A DNA stretch of 64,000 nt from Ruminococcus difficilis (GCF_016680995.1 NZ_JAEQMG010000061.1:35459-99458), one strand, 5' to 3'; shown: positions 49,436 to 57,840, counted from the first letter of the stretch. A program made the numbers and translations. Notes: generated from the letters alone by a model not told the origin.

Positions 49436-50116
49436 ATGAAAAACCCTAACTCTAAATCGAACAAGCTCAACATCATTTTCTCATCCTTTCTTGTGATCGG
49501 CTACATAATCTGCACCTATTTCTTCTCTTCGATCGCCAGCCAGACTGTCGGTACATGGGGCAGTGTGATCCAGGTATTGATCATGGTGGTCTTCGGTCTG
49601 CTGCTGTTTTACGCGACCCGCGTAGGCGAAGGCAAACAGGTCAAGCGTTTCAGCCTTGCCGTACTGCTGCTGATCGACATCCCCGCTCTGTACATCATCC
49701 TCGCCGCGCTGATCCCGTCACTGCCGCTGCATAATTTTATCGCGCCGCAGAACGCGTCCATGGCGATGATGGGCATGACAGGTTCATCCGGTCCTTCTAT
49801 CATCCTGATGCTCGCTTGCGTCGCGCTGGGCTACGGTATCCCGTACACCTTCTTCTCGGGCTATGAGATTCAGGAAGAGGGAGAAGAGACAGCTGAAGAA
49901 GCGGCTCAGGAAGCCGTTGTCGAGGGCGGTCTTGCCGAAGAGCTTGCCGAGACCGAGAAAGACGCGGAGGAAAAGGCTGACGAGGCAGTAGAAGAAGCAT
50001 CCGAAACCGCAGAAGAAGCTGCTCAGGACGCTGTCGAAGAAACCGCCGAAACAGCAGAAGAAGCCGCTGAGGAAGCGACAGATAAAACAGAAGAAACCGA
50101 GAAAGAGGCAGAATAA
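49436..50116 (+). CDS. Membrane protein with long Glu/Ala-rich tail
   Basis: A 226-residue protein. Five hydrophobic segments fill residues 10-150. Residues 150-226 are an extremely biased tail of repeated A-E-E/T-A-E-E-A units (EAAQDAVEETAETAEEAAEE), likely one long acidic helix or coiled coil in the cytoplasm. GGAGG precedes the ATG at 49436. The stop is 2 bases before the Mrp ATPase start, so the two are co-expressed. No family recognised. The pairing with an Fe-S carrier ATPase may be incidental. Confidence 0.78.
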   Translation: MKNPNSKSNKLNIIFSSFLVIGYIICTYFFSSIASQTVGTWGSVIQVLIMVVFGLLLFYATRVGEGKQVKRFSLAVLLLIDIPALYIILAALIPSLPLHNFIAPQNASMAMMGMTGSSGPSIILMLACVALGYGIPYTFFSGYEIQEEGEETAEEAAQEAVVEGGLAEELAETEKDAEEKADEAVEEASETAEEAAQDAVEETAETAEEAAEEATDKTEETEKEAE

Positions 50117-50118
50117 AA

Positions 50119-50952
50119 ATGAGCGAATGTACTCATGATTGCTCCTCCTGCGCCCAGAATTGCGCTTCGCGCACCGCGCCGCAGGATCTGCATGAAAAGT
50201 TGAATGATCTAAGCTCCGTCAAAAAGGTGATCGCGGTCGTATCCGGTAAGGGCGGCGTAGGCAAGAGTCTGGTCACCTCCGCGATGGCGGTGGAGCTCAA
50301 TCGCCGCGGTCACAAGACAGCGATCTTGGACGCGGATATCACCGGCCCGTCCATCCCGAAGGCGTTCGGCATCACCGAGCGCGCCAAGGGCAATGAGTTC
50401 GGCATCATCCCCGAGACCACCAAGACCGGCATCGACATCATGTCCGTCAACCTGCTGTTGGAGAACACCACCGACCCCGTCGTATGGCGCGGCCCCGTGA
50501 TCTCCGGCACCGTCAAGCAGTTCTGGTCGGAGGTCATCTGGAAAGACGTCGACTACATGTTCGTCGATATGCCCCCCGGTACCGGCGACGTACCGCTGAC
50601 CGTGTTCCAGTCCATCCCGCTGGACGGCATCATCGTGGTCGCCTCTCCGCAGGAGCTGGTCTCCATGATCGTCAGCAAGGCTGTCAAAATGGCGGAGCTG
50701 ATGAACGTACCCATCCTCGGCCTTGTCGAGAACATGAGCTACTTCAAGTGTCCCGACTGCGGCAAGGAGCATAAGATCTTCGGTGACAGTCATATCGACA
50801 AGATCGCCGCGGAATACGGCACCCGCGTGCTCGCAAAGGTGCCGATCGATCCCGATCTGGCGAAGTCGGTCGATACCGGAACCGTCGAGCTGTTTGTCGG
50901 CGACTGGTTCGAGAATGCCGCGAACACCATCGAGGATGAACTGAAAGTATAA
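50119..50952 (+). CDS. Mrp/NBP35-family Fe-S cluster carrier ATPase
   Basis: A 277-residue P-loop ATPase of the Mrp/ApbC type, which binds and transfers iron-sulphur clusters. The deviant Walker A SGKGGVGKSLV is near residue 40, the A' loop ILDADITGPSIPKAFG follows and VDMPPGTGDVPLT is the family signature. Cysteines CPDC (about residues 214-217) form the bridging cluster site. A Cys-rich N-terminus (CTHDCSSCAQNC) resembles the extra cluster site of NBP35-type members. It is translationally close-coupled to the acidic-tailed membrane protein and followed by a strong terminator. Confidence 0.93.
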   Translation: MSECTHDCSSCAQNCASRTAPQDLHEKLNDLSSVKKVIAVVSGKGGVGKSLVTSAMAVELNRRGHKTAILDADITGPSIPKAFGITERAKGNEFGIIPETTKTGIDIMSVNLLLENTTDPVVWRGPVISGTVKQFWSEVIWKDVDYMFVDMPPGTGDVPLTVFQSIPLDGIIVVASPQELVSMIVSKAVKMAELMNVPILGLVENMSYFKCPDCGKEHKIFGDSHIDKIAAEYGTRVLAKVPIDPDLAKSVDTGTVELFVGDWFENAANTIEDELKV

Positions 50953-50961
50953 TGAAACAGG

Positions 50962-50988
50962 AAAACGCACCCGCTCGGGTGCGTTTTT
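50962..50988 (+). terminator. Terminator after the Mrp-like gene
   Basis: AAACGCACCCG pairs with CGGGTGCGTTT with almost no loop, followed by TTAGTTT. Confidence 0.9.
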
Positions 50989-51025
50989 AGTTTATTGAAA
51001 AAGAAAGTTTAGAAAGAGGAAGATG

Positions 51026-51186
51026 TTTTCCAAGGCTCCCTTTGGTAAAGGAGCTCCCCGTTGGGGAGACGTCGCGAAGCGACAGAGGGGGAGCCGCTTC
51101 CGGCGAGGAGGCTGTCCCCGAATGTGGGCTGAGGGATTGTATTAATTGACCGACCGAAGGGAGAAACCATAGGAAGGCTTTTACAG
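51026..51186 (+). repeat. Dispersed repeat family 1, copy B
   Basis: Shares CCAAGGCTCCCTTTGGTAAA, GACCGACCGAAGGGAGAAAC and the end GGAAGGCTTTTACAG with copy A, in opposite genomic orientation. The middle differs, with a different GC-rich hairpin segment. Its right end supplies the TTACAG that contains the mutY stop codon on the other strand. Confidence 0.75.
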
Positions 51187-52209
51187 CAATTTTTGAAAGG
51201 CGGTGGGCAGGGGATAGCTGTTTTTCAGCTTGTCCTCCGTCACCCAAATGAAGCGATCGTTATGCTCTGTGACGGTCACATGATACGCCTTCATATACCA
51301 GTCGATATGGGTAAAAACGTGTTTCGCTTCTTTGGTGAACACGATGTCGATCGGTACTAACTCCCATTGCCGCAGGATCTCTTGCAGTTCATCGTCGGTG
51401 TGGAAGCCCTCGACATTCGGGAGCTGGTACATCCCCGACAGTAGCCCGGTATCGGGACGCTTCTCGATGGCGATCCTTCCGTCCGGATCGGTGATCATAA
51501 AGACGGATTTATCGGCACGCTTACGTTTCATCTTTTTGACGCGCACGGGGATCTGTTCTGTCAGCCCTTTTTTGTATGCGGTGCAGTGCTCTTGCAGCGG
51601 ACAGCTTTCGCACAGCGGCGCGCCGTTCGGCAGACAGACCAGCTCGCCCAGCTCCATCAACGCCTCATTGAACGCGCCGGCACGCTGCGGCATGATTTTT
51701 TTGAGTTGTTCGGTGACGGTTTTTTTCGTCTGCGGCAACAGGACATTATCACGGCTGCCCTGTACGCGCGCGATCACGCGCAGGACGTTGCCGTCCACGG
51801 CGGGTACCTTTTCATCAAAGCAGATGGACGCGATCGCGCCCGCGGTGTATTCTCCGATCCCCGGGAGCTTTTTCAGCTCGATAAAGGCTTGCGGAAACTC
51901 CCCTCCGTATTCCTCCGTGATGACGATCGCCGCCTTTTTCAGGTTGCGGGCACGGCTGTAATAGCCCAGCCCCTCCCACAGCTTCATCAACGCGTCGTCA
52001 TCGACCTTGCTCAGACTTTCGACATCCGGCAAGGCTTCCAGAAACCGCGCGTAGTAGCCCATTACGGCTTCGATCCGCGTCTGCTGCAGCATGATCTCGG
52101 AGATCCAGACATGATACGGCTCTTTGTCCTGTCGCCACGGTAATACTCTTTTGTTTTGATCGAACCAATTAAGGAGCGGCTCGACGATGGGGGAAAGGCT
52201 CTTGCTCAT
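51181..52209 (-). CDS. mutY: A/G-specific adenine DNA glycosylase
   Basis: A 342-residue base-excision repair enzyme that removes adenine paired with 8-oxoguanine. The HhH-GPD core has WISEIMLQQTRIEAV (catalytic Glu), the hairpin LPGIGEYTAGAIAS and VDGNVLRVIAR with the catalytic Asp. Four cysteines (GELVCLP, CESCPLQEHC) form the [4Fe-4S] cluster. A NUDIX-like recognition domain (about 225-342) is intact. AGGAGC precedes the ATG. The C-terminal codon and stop overlap the end of repeat copy B, so the natural end may have been altered slightly by the insertion. Confidence 0.95.
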   Translation of the reverse strand: MSKSLSPIVEPLLNWFDQNKRVLPWRQDKEPYHVWISEIMLQQTRIEAVMGYYARFLEALPDVESLSKVDDDALMKLWEGLGYYSRARNLKKAAIVITEEYGGEFPQAFIELKKLPGIGEYTAGAIASICFDEKVPAVDGNVLRVIARVQGSRDNVLLPQTKKTVTEQLKKIMPQRAGAFNEALMELGELVCLPNGAPLCESCPLQEHCTAYKKGLTEQIPVRVKKMKRKRADKSVFMITDPDGRIAIEKRPDTGLLSGMYQLPNVEGFHTDDELQEILRQWELVPIDIVFTKEAKHVFTHIDWYMKAYHVTVTEHNDRFIWVTEDKLKNSYPLPTAFQKLL

Positions 52210-52364
52210 AAATGCTCCTATCAGTAAAGCGCGGTAGGGTACGGCGCTTGTCGACGTACCGTGTGGCAGAAGCGTTATTTTTTCTATCTTTGCGTTGTGA
52301 TATAACTACGTTATCTGATCTTCCGCACCACTATTATACTATGAATAGGGTGTAAAATACAAGA

Positions 52365-52393
52365 TTGACATTTACCCCCCTAAACCGTATAAT
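52365..52393 (+). promoter_or_regulatory. Consensus sigma-A promoter of thyA
   Basis: Exact TTGACA (52365-52370), 17-base spacer and exact TATAAT (52388-52393), about 80 bases before the start. This is the best promoter in the window. Confidence 0.88.
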
Positions 52394-52475
52394 GTACACA
52401 GTGATTTTTTAGTTTGCATTGCGAGATAACGGCGTGCGCGCCCGATTTCAACTGATAGAAAAAGGATGGATGAGT

Positions 52476-53309
52476 ATGAGCTATGCTGACGAGCGTTTTA
52501 TCGCGAATTGTAAGGATATTATCGAAAACGGCTTTTCCGACGAGGGGATGAACGTGCGCCCGTACTGGGGCGACGATCACTCTCCCGCCCATACGATCAA
52601 GCAGTTCGGCGTTGTGAATCGCTATGACCTCTCTAAGGAGTTCCCGATCATGACGCTCCGCAAGGTCTTTTTCAAGAGCTGTATCGACGAGCTGTTGTGG
52701 ATATGGCAGAAGAAGAGCAATAATATCCATGAGCTCAAGAGCCATATCTGGGACAGCTGGGCGGATGAGAACGGCTCCATCGGCAAGGCGTACGGCTATC
52801 AGCTGGGCGTCAAGCATATCTATCCCGAGGGCGAGTTCGATCAGGTGGATCGTGTGCTGTTCGACCTCAAGAACCATCCCGAATCCCGCCGTATCATGAC
52901 CAATATCTATAACCATCATGATCTGCACGAGATGGGGCTCTATCCCTGCGCCTACAGCGTGACGCTGAACGTCACGGAAAACAAGCTGAACATGATCCTC
53001 AACCAGCGCTCGCAGGATATGCTGGTCGCGAACAACTGGAACGTCTGCCAGTACGCGATCCTCCTGCATATGTTCGCGCAGGTGAGCGGCTTTGAGGTCG
53101 GCACCCTCCTGCACGTGATCGCCGACGCGCATATCTATGACAGACACGTTGACGCGGTCAAGCGCATCATCGAGCTCGAGCCATATGACGCGCCCAAGCT
53201 CTGGATCAATCCCGACGTCAAGAACTTCTATGATTTCACCTTGGATGATTTCAAGCTGATCGATTACAAATATCACGAGTTCAACGAAAAGATCCCCGTA
53301 GCGATTTGA
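52476..53309 (+). CDS. thyA: Thymidylate synthase (ThyA type)
   Basis: A 277-residue enzyme that makes dTMP from dUMP with methylenetetrahydrofolate. The dUMP/catalytic segment reads LYPCAYSVTLNV with the nucleophilic Cys present, although the residue after PC is Ala where many ThyA proteins have His. NQRSQDMLVANNWNVCQYA and DAHIYDRHVDAVK are conserved. AAAGGATGG lies before ATGAGTATG; I take the second ATG (52476), and 52470 is also possible. DHFR, which regenerates its folate product, follows 38 bases downstream. Confidence 0.93.
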   Translation: MSYADERFIANCKDIIENGFSDEGMNVRPYWGDDHSPAHTIKQFGVVNRYDLSKEFPIMTLRKVFFKSCIDELLWIWQKKSNNIHELKSHIWDSWADENGSIGKAYGYQLGVKHIYPEGEFDQVDRVLFDLKNHPESRRIMTNIYNHHDLHEMGLYPCAYSVTLNVTENKLNMILNQRSQDMLVANNWNVCQYAILLHMFAQVSGFEVGTLLHVIADAHIYDRHVDAVKRIIELEPYDAPKLWINPDVKNFYDFTLDDFKLIDYKYHEFNEKIPVAI

Positions 53310-53347
53310 TAGTCTTCTTTTTGAGGGGAAGGCTTTAGGAGGCAACT

Positions 53348-54202
53348 ATGAAACTGATTGTAGCGGTCGATGAAAAATGGGGGATCGGCAAAAACGGCGA
53401 TCTGCTGTTATCCATCCCCGACGATATGATGTACTACCGCACGACGACCCGCGGCAAGGTCGTGGTGATGGGATATACCACTCTTCTCTCCCTGCCGAAC
53501 AGTAAGCCCGCTCCCGCGCGGCTGAACCTTGTGCTCGCCGATATCAAGGATCTGCGGATCCCCGGCGCGGTAGTGTGCGGCAGTATGGAACAGCTGTTGA
53601 GATTGATCGGCTGTTTTCATCCCGACGATGTATTTGATGTGGGCGGCGGGTCGATGTACCGCCAGCTTTTGCCGTACTGCTCCGACGCACATATTACCAA
53701 AATGTGCTTTGACGGTGAGGCGGATACGTTCATCCCGAATCTTGACGAGCTTGACGGCTGGAGCGTAGCGGATGAATCGGAGCTGAAGGAGCATGAAGGG
53801 CTGAAATACTCCTTTGTCGTCTATCATAACGATTCTCCCAAGCCGCTGACGGCGGCACAGAAGCTGAGCACGAATATGTCGGCTTATTTCAAGAAGAAGG
53901 AACCCATGACGCTGACCCTGCCCGACACAGACGATCAGTCCTATCGCAAAGAACTGCGCTCGCTCCTTCACGCCTACTTCCGTCCGCTCGAAAAGGGTCT
54001 GAGCGCCGACGAGGTAGCGGAGTTCCTCGAGCAAGACGATCTCAGCTTTGAGGATTATCTGCGCGCGCATCATCAGATCGCGGATCTTGCGGATATCGAG
54101 GCACTGACCGAGAACTACGGCAGCCTGACCGATCAAACCGGCGCCGTGACCGTCGACAAAACGGATCTCTCCGCCATCGACGCGTATGCGGACGGCAAAT
54201 GA
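53348..54202 (+). CDS. Dihydrofolate reductase with C-terminal extension
   Basis: A 284-residue protein. Residues 1-165 are a DHFR domain: IVAVDEKWGIGKNGDLLLSI, the catalytic Asp in PDDMMYYRTTTRGKVVVMG, and FDVGGGSMYRQLLPYC for NADPH binding. DHFR is normally about 160 residues. Here about 115 more residues follow, acidic and probably helical (LLHAYFRPLEKGLSADEVAEF), with no family I recognise. Coupling with thyA upstream fits the dTMP cycle. GGAGG precedes the ATG. A terminator follows at 54274. Confidence 0.88.
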   Translation: MKLIVAVDEKWGIGKNGDLLLSIPDDMMYYRTTTRGKVVVMGYTTLLSLPNSKPAPARLNLVLADIKDLRIPGAVVCGSMEQLLRLIGCFHPDDVFDVGGGSMYRQLLPYCSDAHITKMCFDGEADTFIPNLDELDGWSVADESELKEHEGLKYSFVVYHNDSPKPLTAAQKLSTNMSAYFKKKEPMTLTLPDTDDQSYRKELRSLLHAYFRPLEKGLSADEVAEFLEQDDLSFEDYLRAHHQIADLADIEALTENYGSLTDQTGAVTVDKTDLSAIDAYADGK

Positions 54203-54273
54203 CCGTTGATTAATCTCTTACAAAAACATATAATTGTAACCGGAAAATAGCGGTAACATGATAATAAAAGTAT

Positions 54274-54310
54274 CCCCTCTCGAATGAACGAAGCGTTCAA
54301 ACGAGAGGGG
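54274..54310 (+). terminator. Terminator after the thyA-DHFR pair
   Basis: CCCCTCTCG pairs with CGAGAGGGG around a loop with an inner GAACG/CGTTC helix, followed by TTTCC. The minus strand gives ATACTTTTATT, so it may serve the convergent guaA gene too. Confidence 0.85.
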
Positions 54311-54424
54311 TTTCCTCTTGGTTGAATTTATTGTGCAGAATAGTAAACAGTATCAAAACGGTATCAACAAGACTTTTGAAGTGTCAAAAAGTCAGTGTTT
54401 AAGCCATTTCTTTGACTTGTTTTA

Positions 54425-55405
54425 TTATTCCCACTCGATTGTCGCGCAGGGCTTGGGTGTGAGGTCGAAGAGGACGCGGTTGACGTTTGCTACTTCGTTG
54501 GTGATGCGCTCGGTGATGTGCTGCAGCAGCTTAAAGGGCACATCCTCGACGGTGGCGGTCATAGCGTCCTTGGTGTTGACGGCACGCAGAATGACGGGCC
54601 AGCCTTCGGTGCGCTTACCCTCGGTCACGCCGACAGACTTGAAATCCGGGATAGCGGTGAAATACTGCCATACCTTACCCTCAAGACCGTTCTTCGCGAA
54701 CTCCTCACGCAAGATCGCGTCGGATTCGCGGACAGCCTCCAGACGATCGCGGGTGATCGCGCCCAGGCAGCGAACGCCCAGTCCGGGACCGGGGAAGGGC
54801 TGACGGAATACCATGTTATCGGGCAGACCAAGCGCCTTGCCGACAACGCGGACTTCATCCTTGAACAGCAGCTTGACGGGCTCTACCAACTCAAACTGCA
54901 GATCCTCGGGCAGACCGCCGACGTTGTGGTGCGCCTTGACGCCGTCAGACTCGAGGATGTCGGGGTAGATGGTACCCTGAGCGAGGAACTCGATGCCGTC
55001 GAGCTTCTCAGCCTCCTCGGTGAAAACATCGATGAACTCTTTGCCGATGATCTTACGCTTTTTCTCGGGCTCGGGAACATTCGCGAGCTTATCGAGAAAG
55101 CGGTCGACAGCGTCAACATAGATCAGGTTCGCGTCCATCTGGTTGCGGAACACCTCGATGACCTGCTCGGGCTCGCCCTTGCGGAGCAGTCCGTGGTTAA
55201 CGTGAACGCATACGAGCTGTTTGCCGATCGCCTTGATCAGCAGCGCCGCGACAACAGAGCTGTCTACGCCGCCGGAGAGCGCGAGAAGCACCTTTTTGTC
55301 GCCGATCTGGGAACGGAGTTCCTTGATCTGCTCGTCGATGAAAGCCTGAGCAAGCTCAGGAGTGGTGATTCTTTCCATAGTTTCGGGTCTTACATTTCCT
55401 TGCAT
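54425..55405 (-). CDS. guaA: GMP synthase, stand-alone ATP-pyrophosphatase subunit
   Basis: A 326-residue protein that is only the synthetase half of GMP synthase: the PP-loop ATPase (ALSGGVDSSVVAALL) and the C-terminal dimerisation domain ending KPCATIEWE. RQPFPGPGLGVRCLGAIT is conserved. The usual bacterial enzyme is about 510 residues with an N-terminal glutamine amidotransferase, and nothing of that domain is encoded here. As in the split archaeal type, a separate amidotransferase subunit must supply ammonia; it is not in the window. GGGAGG precedes the ATG. A promoter lies about 45 bases upstream. Confidence 0.93.
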   Translation of the reverse strand: MQGNVRPETMERITTPELAQAFIDEQIKELRSQIGDKKVLLALSGGVDSSVVAALLIKAIGKQLVCVHVNHGLLRKGEPEQVIEVFRNQMDANLIYVDAVDRFLDKLANVPEPEKKRKIIGKEFIDVFTEEAEKLDGIEFLAQGTIYPDILESDGVKAHHNVGGLPEDLQFELVEPVKLLFKDEVRVVGKALGLPDNMVFRQPFPGPGLGVRCLGAITRDRLEAVRESDAILREEFAKNGLEGKVWQYFTAIPDFKSVGVTEGKRTEGWPVILRAVNTKDAMTATVEDVPFKLLQHITERITNEVANVNRVLFDLTPKPCATIEWE

Positions 55406-55445
55406 ATTATCCTCCCAAATACGATATATAGTATCTAATGGCTAA

Positions 55446-55474
55446 ATTATAGCAAAATGCAGTGCTGTCGTCAA
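55446..55474 (-). promoter_or_regulatory. Sigma-A promoter of the GMP synthase gene
   Basis: On the minus strand TTGACG (55469-55474), 17-base spacer, TATAAT (55446-55451). I see no purine riboswitch in the leader. Confidence 0.75.
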
Positions 55475-55586
55475 TATCAATAAAATATAAACTACGTTTG
55501 AATATCTGCGATATTTCAGAGAAAATGTTGATTTTTCTATCATCTTGTGTTAACGTTAGTTTAGGTTAAGGCAAGGAGATATTGCG

Positions 55587-56426
55587 ATGAGCTTTAATAA
55601 AACCATTCAGATGATCATTTTTGATAATAACCCTAATGGGATGATTATGTGTGAATTATCTAATTGGAATGGCAGGGTATTTAAGGTAGCAAGAGCTGAG
55701 TTGAATTCTTTCTATACTCGTAACGAATCTGTTTATACAGGGGTTTATTTTCTTTTTGGTAGAGATGATGATAATAATGAGACCATTTATATTGGTGAAG
55801 CAGAAAACATGCAAAGACGTTTAAAGCAGCATTTAAATGACGCCAATTATTGGAACGATGTGATTGTTGTTATCAGTAAAGATAACATTCTTAATAAAGC
55901 TCATGTAAAGTATTTAGAGAATCTATTTTATTCGCTCGCTATTAATTCAGGTAGAGCTACTATTGTTAATTCTAATGTTCCGACGAAGTCTTCAGTTTCG
56001 GAATATGATGAAGCTATGTTGGAAGAGTTTATCAGTAATTCTAAACTGCTCGTAAACACTTTAGGCTACAAAGTCTTTGATACAATCGAAGAAACAACGG
56101 TAAAAGATAACAATCGAGCCGAGATTAAACTATATATAAAAACCAAAAAAGGAGCAGATGCCGCAGGTTCAATTGTTGCGGACGGATTTGTGGTATATAG
56201 AGGATCTAAAGTATCCGCTACTTTTACAAAAAGTTTCACTTATCATAAGCAAAGGGATAAACTGATTGAAAACAGAACAATTGACGAAAACTTTACTTTT
56301 TCAAAAGACTATATTTTTTCCTCCCCGTCTACGGCAGCTTCTATTGTGATGGGACGAAACGCAAACGGTTTAACAGAGTGGGTCACTCAAGACGGAGTAT
56401 CACTAAAACACTTACAAGAGGAATAG
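55587..56426 (+). CDS. GIY-YIG nuclease-family protein with DUF4357-like C-terminus
   Basis: A 279-residue protein. The GIY-YIG core runs about residues 50-115: GVYFLFG in place of GIY, then IYIGEAENMQRRLKQH with the conserved YIG and Arg. The C-terminal part (GFVVYRGSKVSATFTKSF and AASIVMGRNANGLTEWV) matches the DUF4357 pattern often found on these proteins. It could be a nuclease in defence or repair; no partner is visible. The gene is much richer in A+T than its neighbours and uses AT-ending codons, suggesting horizontal transfer. AAGGAG precedes the ATG, and a strong terminator follows. Confidence 0.85.
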   Translation: MSFNKTIQMIIFDNNPNGMIMCELSNWNGRVFKVARAELNSFYTRNESVYTGVYFLFGRDDDNNETIYIGEAENMQRRLKQHLNDANYWNDVIVVISKDNILNKAHVKYLENLFYSLAINSGRATIVNSNVPTKSSVSEYDEAMLEEFISNSKLLVNTLGYKVFDTIEETTVKDNNRAEIKLYIKTKKGADAAGSIVADGFVVYRGSKVSATFTKSFTYHKQRDKLIENRTIDENFTFSKDYIFSSPSTAASIVMGRNANGLTEWVTQDGVSLKHLQEE

Positions 56427-56430
56427 AGAA

Positions 56431-56464
56431 AACGGCTAACAAAACAGATTGTTTGTTAGCCGTT
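56431..56464 (+). terminator. Terminator after the GIY-YIG gene
   Basis: A perfect 13-bp stem, AACGGCTAACAAA with TTTGTTAGCCGTT, and an 8-base loop. It can act on both strands, between convergent genes. Confidence 0.8.
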
Positions 56465-56481
56465 AATCATATAGTTCGTTT

Positions 56482-56796
56482 TTATCTCCCATCCCACAGA
56501 TACTTGGAAAGATCCACTCTGCCGTCGATGAACTCCACGCCCTCGTTTTGCAGGAGGGTGATCTGTTCATTCACGCCGCCGAAGGCGAAGGCGGAGGACG
56601 GCTCGCCGTAGCGGTTGACCACGCGGAAGCACGGGATATGCTCGGGGTCGGGATTCACGTGCAGGGCGTAGCCGACGACGCGGCTCCAATGCGGATTGCC
56701 CGCGAGCATCGCAATCTGTCCGTAGGTCGCGACCTTGCCGTAAGGGATACGCCTGACGACGTCATAGATCAATTCAAACGAGTTTTTCATCATCAT
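56482..56796 (-). CDS. MGMT-family (Ogt/Atl-like) DNA alkyltransferase domain protein
   Basis: A 104-residue single-domain protein of the 6-O-methylguanine-DNA methyltransferase fold, without the N-terminal domain of full Ogt. IPYGKVATYGQIAMLAG and the DNA-binding WSRVVGYALH are conserved. The active motif reads PCFRVVNRYG: the acceptor Cys is present but the usual His after it is Phe. It may be a weak alkyltransferase or an alkyl-damage sensor like the Atl proteins, which however lack the Cys. Three ATGs in a row (56796, 56793, 56790) follow AAGAAAG; the exact start is uncertain. The frame to 56850 is in a terminator hairpin and rejected. Confidence 0.85.
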   Translation of the reverse strand: MMMKNSFELIYDVVRRIPYGKVATYGQIAMLAGNPHWSRVVGYALHVNPDPEHIPCFRVVNRYGEPSSAFAFGGVNEQITLLQNEGVEFIDGRVDLSKYLWDGR

Positions 56797-56843
56797 GCTT
56801 CTTTCTTGGCTGTTGTGATGTTTTGCGCCATATAAAGAAATCA

Positions 56844-56872
56844 AGCCCATAGCGATATTACGGCTATGGGCT
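56844..56872 (-). terminator. Terminator of the purine nucleoside phosphorylase gene
   Basis: A 10-bp stem, AGCCCATAGC with GCTATGGGCT, 9 bases after the stop, followed on the minus strand by TTGATTTCTTTAT. Confidence 0.7.
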
Positions 56873-56880
56873 GTGTTGTT

Positions 56881-57840
56881 TTATTCCGCTTTCATCTCGG
56901 TCAGCAGACCGTCGATCAGCTTGGTGAAGTTGGCGGAAGAATTGTCGGACGCCTTCTTCACCTCTTCGTGAGAGAGCTTTGCCTGCATGCCTGCCGCCAA
57001 GTTGGTGATACAGCTGACGGTGCAGACGCGCATGCCCATGTGCTTGGCGGCGATCGCCTCGACCACCGTGCTCATGCCGACGGTGTCGGCGCCCATGTTG
57101 CGATAGGCTTTGATCTCGGTGGGCGTTTCAAACTGCGGGCCGGTCGTCTGGATCATCACGCCTCTGTGGGCGGTGATGTTTTCCTTTTCGGCGACAGTTT
57201 CGACGATCGAGATCATGTCCTCGTCATAGATATGGCTCATATCGACAAAGCGCTCGCCCAGTTCGTCAATGTTCTCGCCGAGCAGCGGTGAGGGGACAAA
57301 ACTCGAGATATGGTCGACGTTCGTGACAAAATCGCCGACCGAATAGTCCTCGTTGATCGCGCCGACAGCATTCGTCAAAATCACCGTTTTTGCGCCTAAA
57401 AGGTGAAGCACGCGCAGCGGCAATACGACCTCGGGCATACTGTAGCCCTCATAATAATGGACTCTGCCGTTCATGATGACAACCTTTTTGCCCTTGATCT
57501 CGCAAAAGATCAGGGTGCCGTCGTGACCCGGTACGGTCGATACGGGGAAGCCGTCGATCTCGCTGTAGGGGATCTCCTTGACGACCTTGACGCCGTCCGC
57601 GTAGTCGCCGAGTCCGCTGCCCAGTACCAGCGCGATATCGGGGACAAAATCGGTTTTTGCTTTGATTTGCGATACACAGCTTTGCAGCGTTTTGTAATAC
57701 GCCTTTGCGTCAAAAGCCTCTTTGGAAACAGCGATCACATCCGATTGATCCGGAGTAGCGGTGGTCGGTTCAGCTTTTGAACAGGCGGTCAGCGCAAAGA
57801 GGAACAGTAGGATCAAAACCAGTGTGATTGCTTTTTTCAT
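56881..57840 (-). CDS. Purine nucleoside phosphorylase with lipoprotein signal peptide
   Basis: A 319-residue protein. Residues 22 to about 45 are a Ser/Thr/Ala-rich linker after a lipobox FALTAC (Cys20), so it should be lipid-anchored outside the membrane. Residues 48-319 are a complete trimeric-type PNP: VLGSGLGDYAD (phosphate), NGRVHYYEGY, LTNAVGAINED, and VGMSTVVEAIAAKHMG for the nucleoside. It would split purine nucleosides with phosphate to base and ribose-1-phosphate. AAGGGG sits just ahead of the signal-peptide ATG, 13 bases after the purB stop, and no alternative start before the enzyme domain is visible. Cytoplasmic PNP is the rule, so an exported form is unusual. Confidence 0.87.
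   Translation of the reverse strand: MKKAITLVLILLFLFALTACSKAEPTTATPDQSDVIAVSKEAFDAKAYYKTLQSCVSQIKAKTDFVPDIALVLGSGLGDYADGVKVVKEIPYSEIDGFPVSTVPGHDGTLIFCEIKGKKVVIMNGRVHYYEGYSMPEVVLPLRVLHLLGAKTVILTNAVGAINEDYSVGDFVTNVDHISSFVPSPLLGENIDELGERFVDMSHIYDEDMISIVETVAEKENITAHRGVMIQTTGPQFETPTEIKAYRNMGADTVGMSTVVEAIAAKHMGMRVCTVSCITNLAAGMQAKLSHEEVKKASDNSSANFTKLIDGLLTEMKAE

Noticed and set aside
50987..51247. 86-codon minus-strand frame over repeat copy B and the end of mutY
   Set aside because: Repeat-derived and overlapping mutY in another frame.
55406..55586. Purine riboswitch before the GMP synthase gene
   Set aside because: No three-way-junction pattern was found; a plain promoter and short leader explain the region.
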